Shown here: positions 1-6,957 of the stretch, piece after piece
How the letters are laid out: each line of letters begins with the position of its first letter
Position numbering within the stretch: the first letter of the stretch is position 1
DNA from: Acidimicrobiaceae bacterium
Lineage (GTDB): Bacteria > Actinomycetota > Acidimicrobiia > Acidimicrobiales > Bog-793
Length of the DNA stretch: 14,419 nt
Direction of reading: 5' to 3'
Assembly (NCBI GenBank): GCA_027459565.1
Contig: DAIDIA010000003.1
Location: 1-14,419 of the forward strand
The notes under the pieces: generated by a model
Told to the model about the DNA's origin: nothing
The model's input: only the letters and a program-made list of their open reading frames with translations
The model's database searches: none
Position numbers and translations under genes: made by a program

Positions 1-815
1 ACACGGGTATTCAGATGATCGGCGAGCAGCTGCTCAAGCTCCAATACTCCCGCGGAGCGCAGCGGCGCCTTGACCACCGGACCGACACTCGTCGAAATTG
101 GTTCAAGCGGTGTGGATTCATCAACGTCGTCTTCACCGAGATCATTGTCAAGCGCAGCCTCGCGCACGAGATCCTCGAGTGCGCGCACGGAGAGGTTCTC
201 GGTTACCGCGAGCTTCGCAAGTCGCTCCTGCAAAGAGCGGTCCGGAGTCATCAGAAGCGCGCGCGCGTGCCCCGCGGTGAGAAGCCCCTCGCGCACGTAA
301 CGCAAGATCGAGGTCGGCAGCTGAAAGAGCCGCAGCGCATTCGAGATCGCCGTGCGACTCTTGCCGACCCGCTGCGCGACCCGCTCATGGGTCATCTTGA
401 AATCGTCGATCAGCTGCTGGTATGCCGCTGCCTCGTCAAGCGGATTGAGATCCTCGCGATGGAGGTTCTCCACAAGGGCGCGTTCAAGACTCGCGAGGTC
501 ATCGATGCTCTGGACGAGTGCGGGGATGGTCTGGAGCCCTGCCCGACGCGCGGCACGGCAACGCCGCTCACCGGCGATCAGCTCGTACTCGCTCTCGCCG
601 AGCTCGCGGAGCAGCACCGGCTGGAGCACACCGACCGCCTTGATGGAATCGACCAGGGAACTCAACGCCTCCTCATCGAACTCCTTGCGGGGCTGATACT
701 GGTTCGGCTTGATCAGCGACAGGGGAACGTCACGCAGGACAGAGTCATTCGAGCGAACCGACTCGGAGGGGATGAGCGAGCCAAGCCCCCGGCCAAGGCC
801 ACTACGACGGGACAT
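1..815 (-). CDS. parB: Chromosome-partitioning protein ParB, partial (3' end beyond window)
   Basis: ParB is the CTP-dependent DNA clamp that loads at parS, spreads over the origin region and is moved by ParA during chromosome segregation. The first 271 residues are visible; the C-terminal dimerisation domain lies off the left edge. The N-terminus GLGRGLGSLIP (6-16) is the usual ParA-contacting peptide. GERRCRAAR (82-90) is the nucleotide-binding arginine motif of the ParB/Srx fold, and ENLHREDLNPLDEA (116-129) is the second conserved box, with H where Q is common. A helix-turn-helix follows at about 141-165 (MTHERVAQRVGKSRTAISNALRL). An acidic linker begins near 223. The ATG at 815-813 overlaps the end of parA by 14 bases, and GGAGG lies just upstream, so the two genes are probably translationally coupled. 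Identification is firm. Confidence 0.96.
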   Translation of the reverse strand, partial: MSRRSGLGRGLGSLIPSESVRSNDSVLRDVPLSLIKPNQYQPRKEFDEEALSSLVDSIKAVGVLQPVLLRELGESEYELIAGERRCRAARRAGLQTIPALVQSIDDLASLERALVENLHREDLNPLDEAAAYQQLIDDFKMTHERVAQRVGKSRTAISNALRLFQLPTSILRYVREGLLTAGHARALLMTPDRSLQERLAKLAVTENLSVRALEDLVREAALDNDLGEDDVDESTPLEPISTSVGPVVKAPLRSAGVLELEQLLADHLNTR

Positions 816-1797
816 TGCTGACCTCCTTCGCGAGTTCACGGTAGGCAATGGCCCCTCGGGACGAGGGGTCATGAACGGTCACCGGAGCGCCGAACGATGG
901 CGCCTCGGAGATCCGAACCGAACGGGGGATGATCGTATTGCACACGGTCGCTCCAAAGTGCGTCCGCACCTCGGCGACCACCTGGTCAGCCAGCCGGGTC
1001 CGTCCGTCATACATCGTCAAGACGATATGCGACACCTCGAGATCCGGGTTGAGATTTCCCTTGATCAGCGCAACATTCTTCAGCAGCGCCGCGAGTCCCT
1101 CGAGCGCGTAGTACTCGCACTGGATCGGAACCAGGAGCTCGGTAGCCGCGGCGAGGCCGTTCACGGTGATCAGGCCGAGCGAGGGAGGGCAGTCCATGAG
1201 GACGAACGAGAAGTCACCCTTGACCTGTTCCACTGCTCGCCGAAGACGCAGCTCCCGACTGAACGCGGGAACCAGCTCGATCTCGGCTCCCGCAAGGTCG
1301 AGTGTCGAGGGGGCGACGAAGAGGTTCTTGATGCTGGTCGGCTCGATACAGTCCTCGAGGGGAACGTCGTGGAGCAGCACGTCGTACATGGAGTTGTCGA
1401 AGTTTCGGGCATCGATGCCGACACCGGTCGTGGCGTTTCCCTGCGGGTCGAGGTCGATCAACAGGACCCGGTAGCCGAGATCGGCCAATGCCGCGCCCAG
1501 ATTCACCGTTGTCGTCGTCTTGCCGACGCCACCCTTCTGGTTGGCGATTGCAATCACCCGAGGATACGGACGCCGCTTGGCCGGCTCCACGGGGGAGGCC
1601 TCATCGACCGCATCGGGCTCCTCGCGGTGAACCGGTGGGGGGCTTGGAGGTGCCTCTGCCGGGGTCGCGCGCCGCTCGCTGCCGATCTTGCGAACGCCAA
1701 TCCGTTTCAACGGAAGAATCGCGTCATGAGGGAAGTACTCCTTTACGCCCACGCGCGGGGCGTCGGTGCGAATTGTTTCACGTGGAACATCAAGCAA
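802..1797 (-). CDS. parA: Chromosome-partitioning ATPase ParA (Soj)
   Basis: ParA is the Walker-type ATPase that binds nucleoid DNA in its ATP form and moves ParB-parS complexes. The deviant Walker A KGGVGKT is at 88-94, the Walker A' DLDPQGN at 115-121 and the Walker B FVLMDCPP at 198-205. About 80 residues precede the ATPase core: a proline- and charge-rich arm, as in other actinobacterial ParA proteins. The longest reading starts at TTG 1797-1795, because an in-frame stop lies at 1806-1804. No good ribosome site is visible, and GTG at 1752 is a possible shorter start. I prefer the long form because residues DVPRET (3-8) are encoded by a parS site; M. tuberculosis ParA likewise carries a parS-encoded VSRET in its N-terminal arm. 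parA overlaps parB by 14 bases and is separated from rsmG by 162 bases that hold a second parS. Confidence 0.95.
   Translation of the reverse strand: MLDVPRETIRTDAPRVGVKEYFPHDAILPLKRIGVRKIGSERRATPAEAPPSPPPVHREEPDAVDEASPVEPAKRRPYPRVIAIANQKGGVGKTTTTVNLGAALADLGYRVLLIDLDPQGNATTGVGIDARNFDNSMYDVLLHDVPLEDCIEPTSIKNLFVAPSTLDLAGAEIELVPAFSRELRLRRAVEQVKGDFSFVLMDCPPSLGLITVNGLAAATELLVPIQCEYYALEGLAALLKNVALIKGNLNPDLEVSHIVLTMYDGRTRLADQVVAEVRTHFGATVCNTIIPRSVRISEAPSFGAPVTVHDPSSRGAIAYRELAKEVSNVPS
1774..1789. promoter_or_regulatory. parS: parS site within the parA coding start
   Basis: The sequence TGTTTCACGTGGAACA reads on the minus strand as TGTTCCACGTGAAACA. It fits the bacterial parS consensus TGTTNCACGTGAAACA at every fixed position. 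It lies inside codons 3-8 of the long parA reading. ParB is expected to load here. The single base that breaks the palindrome is the tolerated N position. Confidence 0.9.
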
Positions 1798-1877
1798 AGT
1801 GCGTCAGCGCCCGGATTGTGACGAAGTCGTCAAGACCGCGAGAGAATCCAAGGAGGAACGGATCGCGTCCCTCGGAG

Positions 1878-1883
1878 ATCATA
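1878..1883 (-). promoter_or_regulatory. Possible -10 element of a parAB promoter
   Basis: On the minus strand the hexamer TATGAT at 1883-1878 matches the -10 consensus at five of six bases. It lies about 80 bases before the parA start and between the two parS sites. I see no convincing -35 box at the usual distance; only a weak TTCCTT-like stretch is present. A dedicated parAB promoter in this 162-base gap is plausible, since the genes upstream are otherwise closely packed, but this is inference. Confidence 0.25.
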
Positions 1884-1928
1884 GTGCGCGTCCCCGCTGC
1901 GAAGGAAAGCAAATTCTGAGAAATCTCC

Positions 1929-1950
1929 GGATGTTTCACGTGAAACATCC
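1929..1950. promoter_or_regulatory. parS: Perfect parS palindrome between rsmG and parA
   Basis: The core TGTTTCACGTGAAACA (1932-1947) is a perfect 16-base palindrome identical to the bacterial parS consensus. The symmetry extends by three bases on each side to 22 bases. It begins 10 bases after the rsmG stop and lies 142 bases from the second parS. ParB encoded by the downstream gene is the expected ligand. Spreading from here could also dampen parAB transcription, which is inference. Confidence 0.97.
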
Positions 1951-1959
1951 CCCGCCGCA

Positions 1960-2592
1960 TCAGGTGAAGAGCGGCCGCTTCTGAGGAAGACCCGTCCGCC
2001 GGGGATAGGTATCTGCGCAGAGCTCGAACTGTCGCAGCACCGTAAACGCCCAGGGCTCCACCTGGACTCTCTCGACAGGAAGGCCGAACTGCCGGCATCC
2101 CTCCTCGGGCCACCGATCGCTCTTCCCGCAGCCAGGCGGGTCCGACACGACGAGAAGACCTCCGATCTTGAGGAATGGCGCGGCACACTCCGCAGTGACC
2201 GCCGGTGGTCCAAATCCACGAGCAACCACAAGATCGAACGCGTGGCGGTGACGGATCTCCCGACCCGCCTCCTCCGCCCGCTGCGCGATGACCTCGACGC
2301 GGTCGCCAAACGCAAGCGTATCCACCGCGGTCGAGAGGCTCTCGGCCCGGTTGCTCCTGCCATCGAGAAGCGCGACATGCAGCTCTGGCCAGGTGGCAGC
2401 GATCACGAGTCCGGGAATTCCACCGCCACTTCCAAGATCGAGGACGCGGGCCGAGGGACCTGCAAGGTCGGATACCACCGAGAAGAAATACCTCGCCTGA
2501 CCGACATGAGACTCAAGGGACGCTTTGCCAATGACCCCATGACGTTGTGCCTCGGTCAGAATGGCGATGAGTCGGGCATCAATGTTGGTCAT
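1960..2592 (-). CDS. rsmG: 16S rRNA (guanine-N7) methyltransferase RsmG (GidB)
   Basis: RsmG uses S-adenosylmethionine to methylate N7 of the guanine at position 527 of 16S rRNA (E. coli numbering); its loss gives low-level streptomycin resistance in many bacteria. The SAM-binding glycine loop VLDLGSGGGIPGLV is at 50-63, with the adenosine-contacting LLDGRSNRAESL at 75-86. The family segment FDLVVARGFGPPAVTAE is at 119-135 and GGLLVVSDPP at 144-153. At 210 residues it is at the short end for the family; the N-terminal helix before the SAM loop is compact, which I associate with Acidimicrobiia versions. The start is ATG 2592-2590, with only a weak GGTGGG upstream. It sits in the usual place between jag and parA, 78 bases after jag, and a parS follows directly. 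Confidence 0.95.
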   Translation of the reverse strand: MTNIDARLIAILTEAQRHGVIGKASLESHVGQARYFFSVVSDLAGPSARVLDLGSGGGIPGLVIAATWPELHVALLDGRSNRAESLSTAVDTLAFGDRVEVIAQRAEEAGREIRHRHAFDLVVARGFGPPAVTAECAAPFLKIGGLLVVSDPPGCGKSDRWPEEGCRQFGLPVERVQVEPWAFTVLRQFELCADTYPRRTGLPQKRPLFT

Positions 2593-2670
2593 ACCGACCC
2601 ACCGTTGAACCGTTGCGGGTCAGCCGTGTGGACCATCCGCGGCTGGCGGCTCGCCCGAAGGGGGAGTCGA

Positions 2671-3570
2671 CTACTGCGCGTCGGCCGTCGCACGGATCAC
2701 AACGTACCGACGCGGATCCACACCCTCGGAGGTTGTCGCGACACCCTCGATCTCGTTGACCGTGTCATGCACGATCTTGCGGTCCGGAGCGCCCATGGGC
2801 TCAAGGGCCTGCGCGACTCCTGTGGACAGCACCTCTTGCGCAACTCGCCGGACGAACTCCGCGAGCGCGGCAGCACGCTTGGCACGAAATCCCGCGATGT
2901 CGAGAATGACACGCGCCGTCTGCTCTTCCGTCCGGTGCTGGATTACGGTCCGCGCAAGTTCCTGCAGAGCGTCGATCGTCGCACCCCTCTGACCGATCAG
3001 CAGCCCGAGATCCTCACCCTCGACCTCGACGACGATGTAGTTGTCCTCGATCCTCGCGGTCGTGGTCGCCGTAACACCGAAACGATCCACCACACCCTGG
3101 ACAAAGCTGGTAACGGCCTCGGCCTGCTCTTCAACGCTCATCATTTCCTCCTCGTTCGGACCGCCACCGGGGGTCGGATTGACCCTTGGTGCTGGACGAC
3201 TCTCTTCGGGACGCTTCGCCCGACGAGACGATTCTCTCTGCTCCCGATCCTGCTTTTCCACAACCGCCCTCGGCTCTTGCTCGGTCGTGGGCCTCGGCGC
3301 TGCCGGCCGATTCCGCGCTCCCTGGCGCCGCTCTCCGGATTCGCCCCTTCCAGAGGTGGAACGACGACCGCGCTGCGGGCGCTTGGGGCGAGGGGCTGCC
3401 GGGCGCACGCGAACCCGAATCCGGGCCTCGGTTCGGCCAATTCCAAAGAGGCCGGACCGGGGTTCGTCGACCACGACAACCTCGGCATCTCGCTCATCGA
3501 CTCCAAGCTCGTTGAGCGCAACCTCCAACGCCTCCGGCACACTTCGACCAACGGTCTCCACCCACTCCAT
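2671..3570 (-). CDS. jag: Jag/KhpB RNA-binding protein (Jag-N, KH and R3H domains)
   Basis: Jag (SpoIIIJ-associated protein, also KhpB) is a cytoplasmic RNA-binding protein that pairs with KhpA in Gram-positives and is linked to cell-division and envelope control. The Jag-N domain is at about 1-56 (EWVETVGRSVPEALEVAL, then SGLFGIG). A KH domain at about 145-225 has the loop LLIGQRGATIDALQ (190-203). An R3H domain at about 230-296 has the defining R264-xxx-H268 in APDRKIVHDTV. Between Jag-N and KH lies an unusually long linker of about 85 residues (57-141), rich in Arg, Pro, Glu and Gln and probably disordered; it may itself bind RNA. The ATG is preceded by GAGG at six bases and begins two bases after the yidC stop, so the pair is probably co-translated. 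This is the standard yidC-jag neighbourhood. Confidence 0.95.
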   Translation of the reverse strand: MEWVETVGRSVPEALEVALNELGVDERDAEVVVVDEPRSGLFGIGRTEARIRVRVRPAAPRPKRPQRGRRSTSGRGESGERRQGARNRPAAPRPTTEQEPRAVVEKQDREQRESSRRAKRPEESRPAPRVNPTPGGGPNEEEMMSVEEQAEAVTSFVQGVVDRFGVTATTTARIEDNYIVVEVEGEDLGLLIGQRGATIDALQELARTVIQHRTEEQTARVILDIAGFRAKRAAALAEFVRRVAQEVLSTGVAQALEPMGAPDRKIVHDTVNEIEGVATTSEGVDPRRYVVIRATADAQ

Positions 3571-3572
3571 GA

Positions 3573-4583
3573 CTACCTCGGCCTTCGTTCCCGTTTCCCC
3601 CGGGCTCGTGGCTGATTCTTTGCGGAGGGAGTCGGGGTGCCCTTTGGGGGAGTGTTGCGGGCATTCTTCGATGTTGTGGGAGGTGGGGTCTTTTTGACCT
3701 CTTTCGCCTCGACGACCTTGGGATCGCTCTTGTGCCGGGCCTGGAGTTTCGCGAGCGAGGCCTGGATGTGGGGATCCCGACGGTACATGACCTCTTGCTG
3801 GCCAATCCGGAAGAGACTCGAGACGATGAAATAGACATTGACCGCAGCGGGAATCGAGATGTAGATCACCGCGAAAATCAACGGGAGAAACTTCTGCATC
3901 TGCTGCATCTGCGGATTCGCGGCTGCCGCGGCAGGATTTCGGCCGTTGAGCTGCTTCATCTGGATGTACTGCAACAAGATCGCGACGAGGATCATCGCGA
4001 TCAATGGAATCTTCTGTGTTCCCGAAAGCCCCGAAGTCCGCACCGAGTCCGCGAGATTCACGCCGAAGGATTTCAGCTGGCCTCCTGATGCCTGGATTGC
4101 GTGGTAGATCTTCGAACTGTGGCTGATATAGAGCGGATCAGGCACGAGGTGCGCGAGTTTGCCGGTTCCAACGAGTTGCTGGTGGATCAGTCCACGGACC
4201 GTCCCATAGAGGATGATGAAGATCGGAAACTGCATGACCATCGGAAGGCAACCGCCCGCCGGGCTGACGTTGTTTTCCTTATATACGGCCATCATCTCTT
4301 GCTGCTGACGCTGGCGCATGTCCTGTCGCTCTGCGACAGACATCCCCGGAACGACCTTGTATTTAGTCTGCAACCGCTTGAGCTCCGGGGCGAGGAGTTG
4401 CATCTTCATCATTCCACGCGTGCCGCGCAGGGTGATCGGGAAGACGACCACCATCACCGCGAGCGTGAGCATCCCAATCGCTATTGCGTAGTTGGGAACG
4501 ACCTCGTAGCAGTAGGCGAGTACCTGGGCAAACAGGACGTAAAAGGGATGGCCAATCTGGCCGATCGTGGAGGCAAGGATCAT
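3573..4583 (-). CDS. yidC: Membrane protein insertase YidC (Oxa1/Alb3 family)
   Basis: YidC inserts and folds membrane proteins, alone or with SecYEG. Hydrophobic segments are visible at about 12-30, 32-51, 112-131, 191-208 and 232-257, matching the five-helix Oxa1 core. The cytoplasmic hairpin (about 60-110: KMQLLAPELKRLQTKYK, then a Gln/Met-rich stretch RQRQQQEMMAVYKENNVSPAGGC) is characteristic. The arginines R53 and R56 at the inner end of the second segment are candidates for the conserved groove arginine. No lipobox is visible at the N-terminus. The C-terminal tail (about 276-336) is very basic and Pro/Thr/Lys-rich, ending in repeated Arg residues; such tails contact ribosomes in some family members, which is inference here. 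The ATG 4583-4581 has AGGA eight bases upstream. It lies 9 bases after yidD. Confidence 0.96.
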   Translation of the reverse strand: MILASTIGQIGHPFYVLFAQVLAYCYEVVPNYAIAIGMLTLAVMVVVFPITLRGTRGMMKMQLLAPELKRLQTKYKVVPGMSVAERQDMRQRQQQEMMAVYKENNVSPAGGCLPMVMQFPIFIILYGTVRGLIHQQLVGTGKLAHLVPDPLYISHSSKIYHAIQASGGQLKSFGVNLADSVRTSGLSGTQKIPLIAMILVAILLQYIQMKQLNGRNPAAAAANPQMQQMQKFLPLIFAVIYISIPAAVNVYFIVSSLFRIGQQEVMYRRDPHIQASLAKLQARHKSDPKVVEAKEVKKTPPPTTSKNARNTPPKGTPTPSAKNQPRARGKRERRPR

Positions 4584-4592
4584 TTCGTCGTC

Positions 4593-4859
4593 CTAATCGG
4601 GCACGGGGTCAAAGCCGTAACGGCCAAGGGGGTTGCATCGGGCAATGCGGCGCACAGCGAGCCAGCTGCCGTGAAGTGCACCATGTCGTTCAACTGCCTC
4701 GATCGCATAGTGCGAACAGGAGGGTACGAAACGACACGGTGAGATACGGTTTCCGCGAAGCATCTGGTAGGTCCTGATCGCGGCGGTGATCAGGCGAGCG
4801 ATGACATTCTGGGACGCGTCAACTCCAGCCGATGTCACGGCACAGGTGCTGTCTGTCAT
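4593..4859 (-). CDS. yidD: Membrane protein insertion efficiency factor YidD
   Basis: YidD is a small membrane-associated protein encoded between rnpA and yidC in most bacteria. It helps YidC-dependent insertion, though its biochemical role is not settled. At 88 residues it fits the family (about 70-90). The diagnostic core is present: CRFVPSCSHYAIEAVERHG (42-60) followed by RIARCNPLGRYGFDPVP (71-87), with the conserved cysteines 42, 48 and 75. The first 20 residues are a variable extension. Its ATG overlaps the rnpA stop in an ATGA tetranucleotide, and yidC starts 9 bases later, so it is probably translated together with both neighbours. Confidence 0.95.
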   Translation of the reverse strand: MTDSTCAVTSAGVDASQNVIARLITAAIRTYQMLRGNRISPCRFVPSCSHYAIEAVERHGALHGSWLAVRRIARCNPLGRYGFDPVPD

Positions 4860-5197
4860 CTCGACTCACTTGCGTTGCGCATTGCCTCGACCAATCGTCT
4901 TTCCAGCTCTGCAAAACCTAAACTGCGAACTGCCACTCCCACACTGACCAGATACGAGCCAGCAGGTAGATCCCTTGCTGCACGGGCCGCTATCACCCGC
5001 ATCCGGCGGCGACAGCGATTCCGGAAAACTGCATTGCCAATCTTGCGGGACACCGAATACGCAACCGCTACGGTCCCGACTTCCTCAAGAGATGGTACGA
5101 AATGTACCCGGAACGGCCCGCTTCTTGCTCGGTACTGCGACCTCGCAAGCTCCTGGAACGCACTCCGACCCCGAACAGCCGCAACGGGACTGCTCAA
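4856..5197 (-). CDS. rnpA: Ribonuclease P protein component RnpA (TTG start)
   Basis: RnpA is the basic protein subunit of RNase P, which together with the catalytic RNA removes the 5' leader of pre-tRNAs. The RNR signature is clear: RKIGNAVFRNRCRRRMR at 51-67. The leading helix segment VRGRSAFQEL (8-17) is also family-like. The length of 113 residues is normal. No ATG is available; the reading starts at TTG 5197-5195, which shares TTGA with the rpmH stop. This four-base coupling, with the complete N-terminal RnpA fold downstream, makes the TTG start convincing. The stop overlaps yidD by ATGA. The catalytic RNA gene rnpB is not in this window. Confidence 0.94.
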   Translation of the reverse strand: MSSPVAAVRGRSAFQELARSQYRARSGPFRVHFVPSLEEVGTVAVAYSVSRKIGNAVFRNRCRRRMRVIAARAARDLPAGSYLVSVGVAVRSLGFAELERRLVEAMRNASESR

Positions 5198-5328
5198 GCG
5201 GAGAGACGGACCCGTCCACGCCGACGTCGCGCCTTCAACACCGCTCGGCCCGCGCGCGTCGCCATACGACTTCGAAATCCGTGCTTCTTTGCACGCTTCC
5301 TGTTATTTGGTTGGTATGTACGCTTCAT
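5194..5328 (-). CDS. rpmH: 50S ribosomal protein L34
   Basis: L34 is a short, very basic large-subunit ribosomal protein. The 44-residue product has the family sequence MKRTYQPNNRKRAKKHGFR at its start, followed by MATRAGRAVLKARRRRGR. In-frame upstream starts would lengthen the protein to 87 residues, but MKRTYQP is the invariant L34 beginning. ATG 5328-5326 has AAAGGGG (5339-5333) four bases upstream. It is the first gene of the minus-strand arm and shares TTGA with rnpA. Confidence 0.97.
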   Translation of the reverse strand: MKRTYQPNNRKRAKKHGFRSRMATRAGRAVLKARRRRGRVRLSA

Positions 5329-5332
5329 GACG

Positions 5333-5339
5333 CCCCTTT
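5333..5339 (-). promoter_or_regulatory. Ribosome binding site of rpmH
   Basis: AAAGGGG on the minus strand lies four bases before ATG 5328. It decides the L34 start over the longer in-frame readings, which have no comparable site. Confidence 0.7.
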
Positions 5340-5351
5340 GAAAGACCCCTG

Positions 5352-5357
5352 ATCCTA
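5352..5357 (-). promoter_or_regulatory. Possible -10 element of the rpmH operon promoter
   Basis: TAGGAT on the minus strand lies about 24 bases before the rpmH ATG, so transcription starting near 5345 would just include the ribosome site. The region 17-18 bases upstream holds only a weak TTTCGG/TTTTCG -35. A run of seven A residues sits in the spacer. This is the only reasonable position for a promoter serving the whole rpmH-rnpA-yidD-yidC-jag-rsmG arm, but the motif match alone is weak. Confidence 0.3.
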
Positions 5358-5415
5358 GCTTTTTTTCCCACGCTCCGAAAACCATGATCTGACGAGAAAA
5401 ATGGCGATTTTGCTC

Positions 5416-5446
5416 TTGCAAACCTGTGGATATCTCCCGATAGGAT
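5416..5446 (+). promoter_or_regulatory. Possible dnaA promoter (TTGCAA / TAGGAT)
   Basis: TTGCAA (5416-5421) and TAGGAT (5441-5446) are 19 bases apart, a little long for a standard sigma-70 type promoter. A degenerate DnaA box lies between the two elements, which would suit autoregulation by DnaA. The predicted start near 5453 would give a leader of about 40 bases. This is inference from weak motif matches. Confidence 0.3.
5425..5433 (-). promoter_or_regulatory. DnaA box, one mismatch (upstream of dnaA)
   Basis: TGTGGATAT is the reverse complement of ATATCCACA, one base from the TTATCCACA consensus. It lies in the spacer of the putative dnaA promoter, in the gap shared by rpmH and dnaA. Confidence 0.6.
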
Positions 5447-5471
5447 AGGGCACTCAATCCATTTGTTCAAC

Positions 5472-5480
5472 TTATCCACA
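5472..5480 (+). promoter_or_regulatory. Consensus DnaA box upstream of dnaA
   Basis: TTATCCACA is a perfect DnaA box 14 bases before the GTG of dnaA. Together with the box at 5494-5502 it forms an inverted pair, with arms of 10 bases (5472-5481 and 5493-5502). Confidence 0.85.
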
Positions 5481-5493
5481 GACTCCACGAAGC

Positions 5494-5502
5494 TGTGGAT
5501 AA
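5494..5502 (-). promoter_or_regulatory. Consensus DnaA box overlapping the dnaA start codon
   Basis: TGTGGATAA is the exact reverse complement of TTATCCACA. The GTG taken as the dnaA start (5495-5497) is part of it. DnaA bound here, or an RNA hairpin with the opposite box at 5472-5481, would directly affect dnaA expression. Confidence 0.85.
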
Positions 5503-6889
5503 CCTAGAAAAGAGCAGGTCCGTGGCCGCAGACGCTCAACAACTCTGGACCGACTGTGCAAAGGCGATCCAATCCCAGGTCTCCGACGCCGTATGGCACA
5601 CCTGGTTTGCCGACATCTCACCCATCGGCATCGTCAGTGGGGCGCTGATACTTGGTGTACCCAATACCCTGGTCGCCGATCGCCTCGACAGTCGGTTCCG
5701 GGCGCTGTTTCGCGACGCAATTGTTGATATCACCGGCTCCGAGATCCCAATTCGATTCGACGTCGCTGATGAGATCGAGATCGTCGCCGAACCCGTTGAG
5801 CCCGCTCCGACATCGCCGAATCTCGCCGAGACAAGTCTCGAAAAGGAAGTTGTTCAAGAGAGCGGTGGTCAGAGTGGCCGGTACACCTTTGATGGGTTCG
5901 TAATCGGACCCTCGAACCGTTTCGCGCACGCCGCAGCACTCTCGGTCGCCGAGGCGCCGTCACGCGCCTACAACCCATTGTTCATCATCGGTGACGCCGG
6001 ACTCGGGAAGACACATCTCTTGCAGGCGATCCGGAGTTACGTGGAGGAGAACTATCCTCGCAAGCTTGTCCAATACGTCTCAACCGAGACGTTCATGAAC
6101 GAATTCGTTGACGCGATTCGAAACAACACGACGATGGCATTCAAACGCCGCTATCGCGAGTGCGATGTGCTCCTCATCGACGACATCCAGTTCATCGAGG
6201 GCAAAGAGGCCCTTCAGGAGGAGTTCTTCCATACCTTCAATTCACTCCACGATGCGCAAAAACAGCTGGTCCTGACCTCAGACCGGCCTCCAGGCTCTAT
6301 CGCGACGCTCGAAAGTCGACTCCGGAGTCGATTCCTCTCCGGTCTCATCGCCGACATCCAACCCCCGGAACTCGAGACGAGGATCGCGATCTTGCGCTCC
6401 AAAGCCGAACACGAACAGGTGGTAGTCGATGACGATGTCCTTGAGTTCATTGCCTCGAACATCAAGAACAACATCCGTGAACTTGAAGGTGCACTGATCC
6501 GGGTGACGGCTTACGCGAGCCTTGAAGGACGCGCTTTGAATCAGGAGTTGGCACGCGAGGTCCTCGCAGATGTCCTCGCGGGCAAACAACCGCGCAAGAT
6601 CACGACACGACAGATCATTGAACTCACTGCAGAGACATTTGGATTCAGTATTGAAGAACTCTGTGGCCCGAGCCGTCGACGTCCACTCGTCATCGCGAGG
6701 CAGATCAGCATGTACGTCATCCGTGAACTCACGGACTACTCCTACCCCGCGATCGCCCGTGAATTTGGCGGAAGAGACCACACGACAGTGATCCACGCAG
6801 TGGAAAAGATCACGGCTTTGATGCGTGAACGTCGTCACATCTACGACCAGGTGACCGAGCTCATAGCGCGGGTGAGGAACGGTGAATGA
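5495..6889 (+). CDS. dnaA: Chromosomal replication initiator protein DnaA
   Basis: DnaA is the AAA+ ATPase that binds DnaA boxes, opens the origin and recruits helicase. Domain I is at about 13-95 (QLWTDCAKAIQSQVSDAVWHTWF). It is followed by a short acidic linker, domain II (about 96-127), and then the AAA+ core from RYTFDGFVIGPSNRFAHAA (129-147). Walker A is GDAGLGKTH (166-174) and Walker B is LLIDDIQF (226-233). The arginine-rich ESRLRSRF is at 273-280. Domain IV carries the DnaA-box reader FGGRDHTTVIHA (424-435). At 464 residues it is compact for an actinobacterium, because domain II is short. The start GTG 5495 lies in a DnaA box and has no ribosome site; GTG 5522, with AGCAGG four bases before it, would remove nine residues and leave domain I intact. 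It heads the plus-strand arm, divergent from rpmH. Confidence 0.97.
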   Translation: MDNLEKSRSVAADAQQLWTDCAKAIQSQVSDAVWHTWFADISPIGIVSGALILGVPNTLVADRLDSRFRALFRDAIVDITGSEIPIRFDVADEIEIVAEPVEPAPTSPNLAETSLEKEVVQESGGQSGRYTFDGFVIGPSNRFAHAAALSVAEAPSRAYNPLFIIGDAGLGKTHLLQAIRSYVEENYPRKLVQYVSTETFMNEFVDAIRNNTTMAFKRRYRECDVLLIDDIQFIEGKEALQEEFFHTFNSLHDAQKQLVLTSDRPPGSIATLESRLRSRFLSGLIADIQPPELETRIAILRSKAEHEQVVVDDDVLEFIASNIKNNIRELEGALIRVTAYASLEGRALNQELAREVLADVLAGKQPRKITTRQIIELTAETFGFSIEELCGPSRRRPLVIARQISMYVIRELTDYSYPAIAREFGGRDHTTVIHAVEKITALMRERRHIYDQVTELIARVRNGE

Positions 6890-6940
6890 CACTCCCTGTG
6901 GAGATCAGTGGTCTGAGGTTGTGACTTCCCGCGTCATTTC

Positions 6941-6949
6941 TGTGGATGG
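6941..6949 (-). promoter_or_regulatory. Degenerate DnaA box in oriC
   Basis: TGTGGATGG reads CCATCCACA on the other strand, two mismatches from consensus. Its first seven bases pair with the consensus box at 6958-6966 as an inverted repeat (TGTGGAT ... ATCCACA), mirroring the inverted pair at the dnaA start. Confidence 0.5.
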
Positions 6950-6957
6950 AGATAGGC

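Noticed and set aside
15..821. Long open plus-strand frame opposite parB
   Set aside because: The minus strand encodes an unmistakable ParB. The plus-strand translation has no domain and is a by-product of codon bias.
709..1821. 370-codon plus-strand open frame opposite parA
   Set aside because: It is antisense to ParA with all Walker motifs intact, and its product is Arg/Gly/His-rich with no recognisable family.
1851..1858. Shine-Dalgarno-like AGGAGGAA on the plus strand in the parA-rsmG gap
   Set aside because: No ATG, GTG or TTG follows at a usable distance and no plausible gene reads rightward here.
2242..3615. 457-codon plus-strand open frame opposite rsmG and jag
   Set aside because: It spans two well-identified minus-strand genes and the gap between them. 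The product looks like antisense translation and has no ribosome site.
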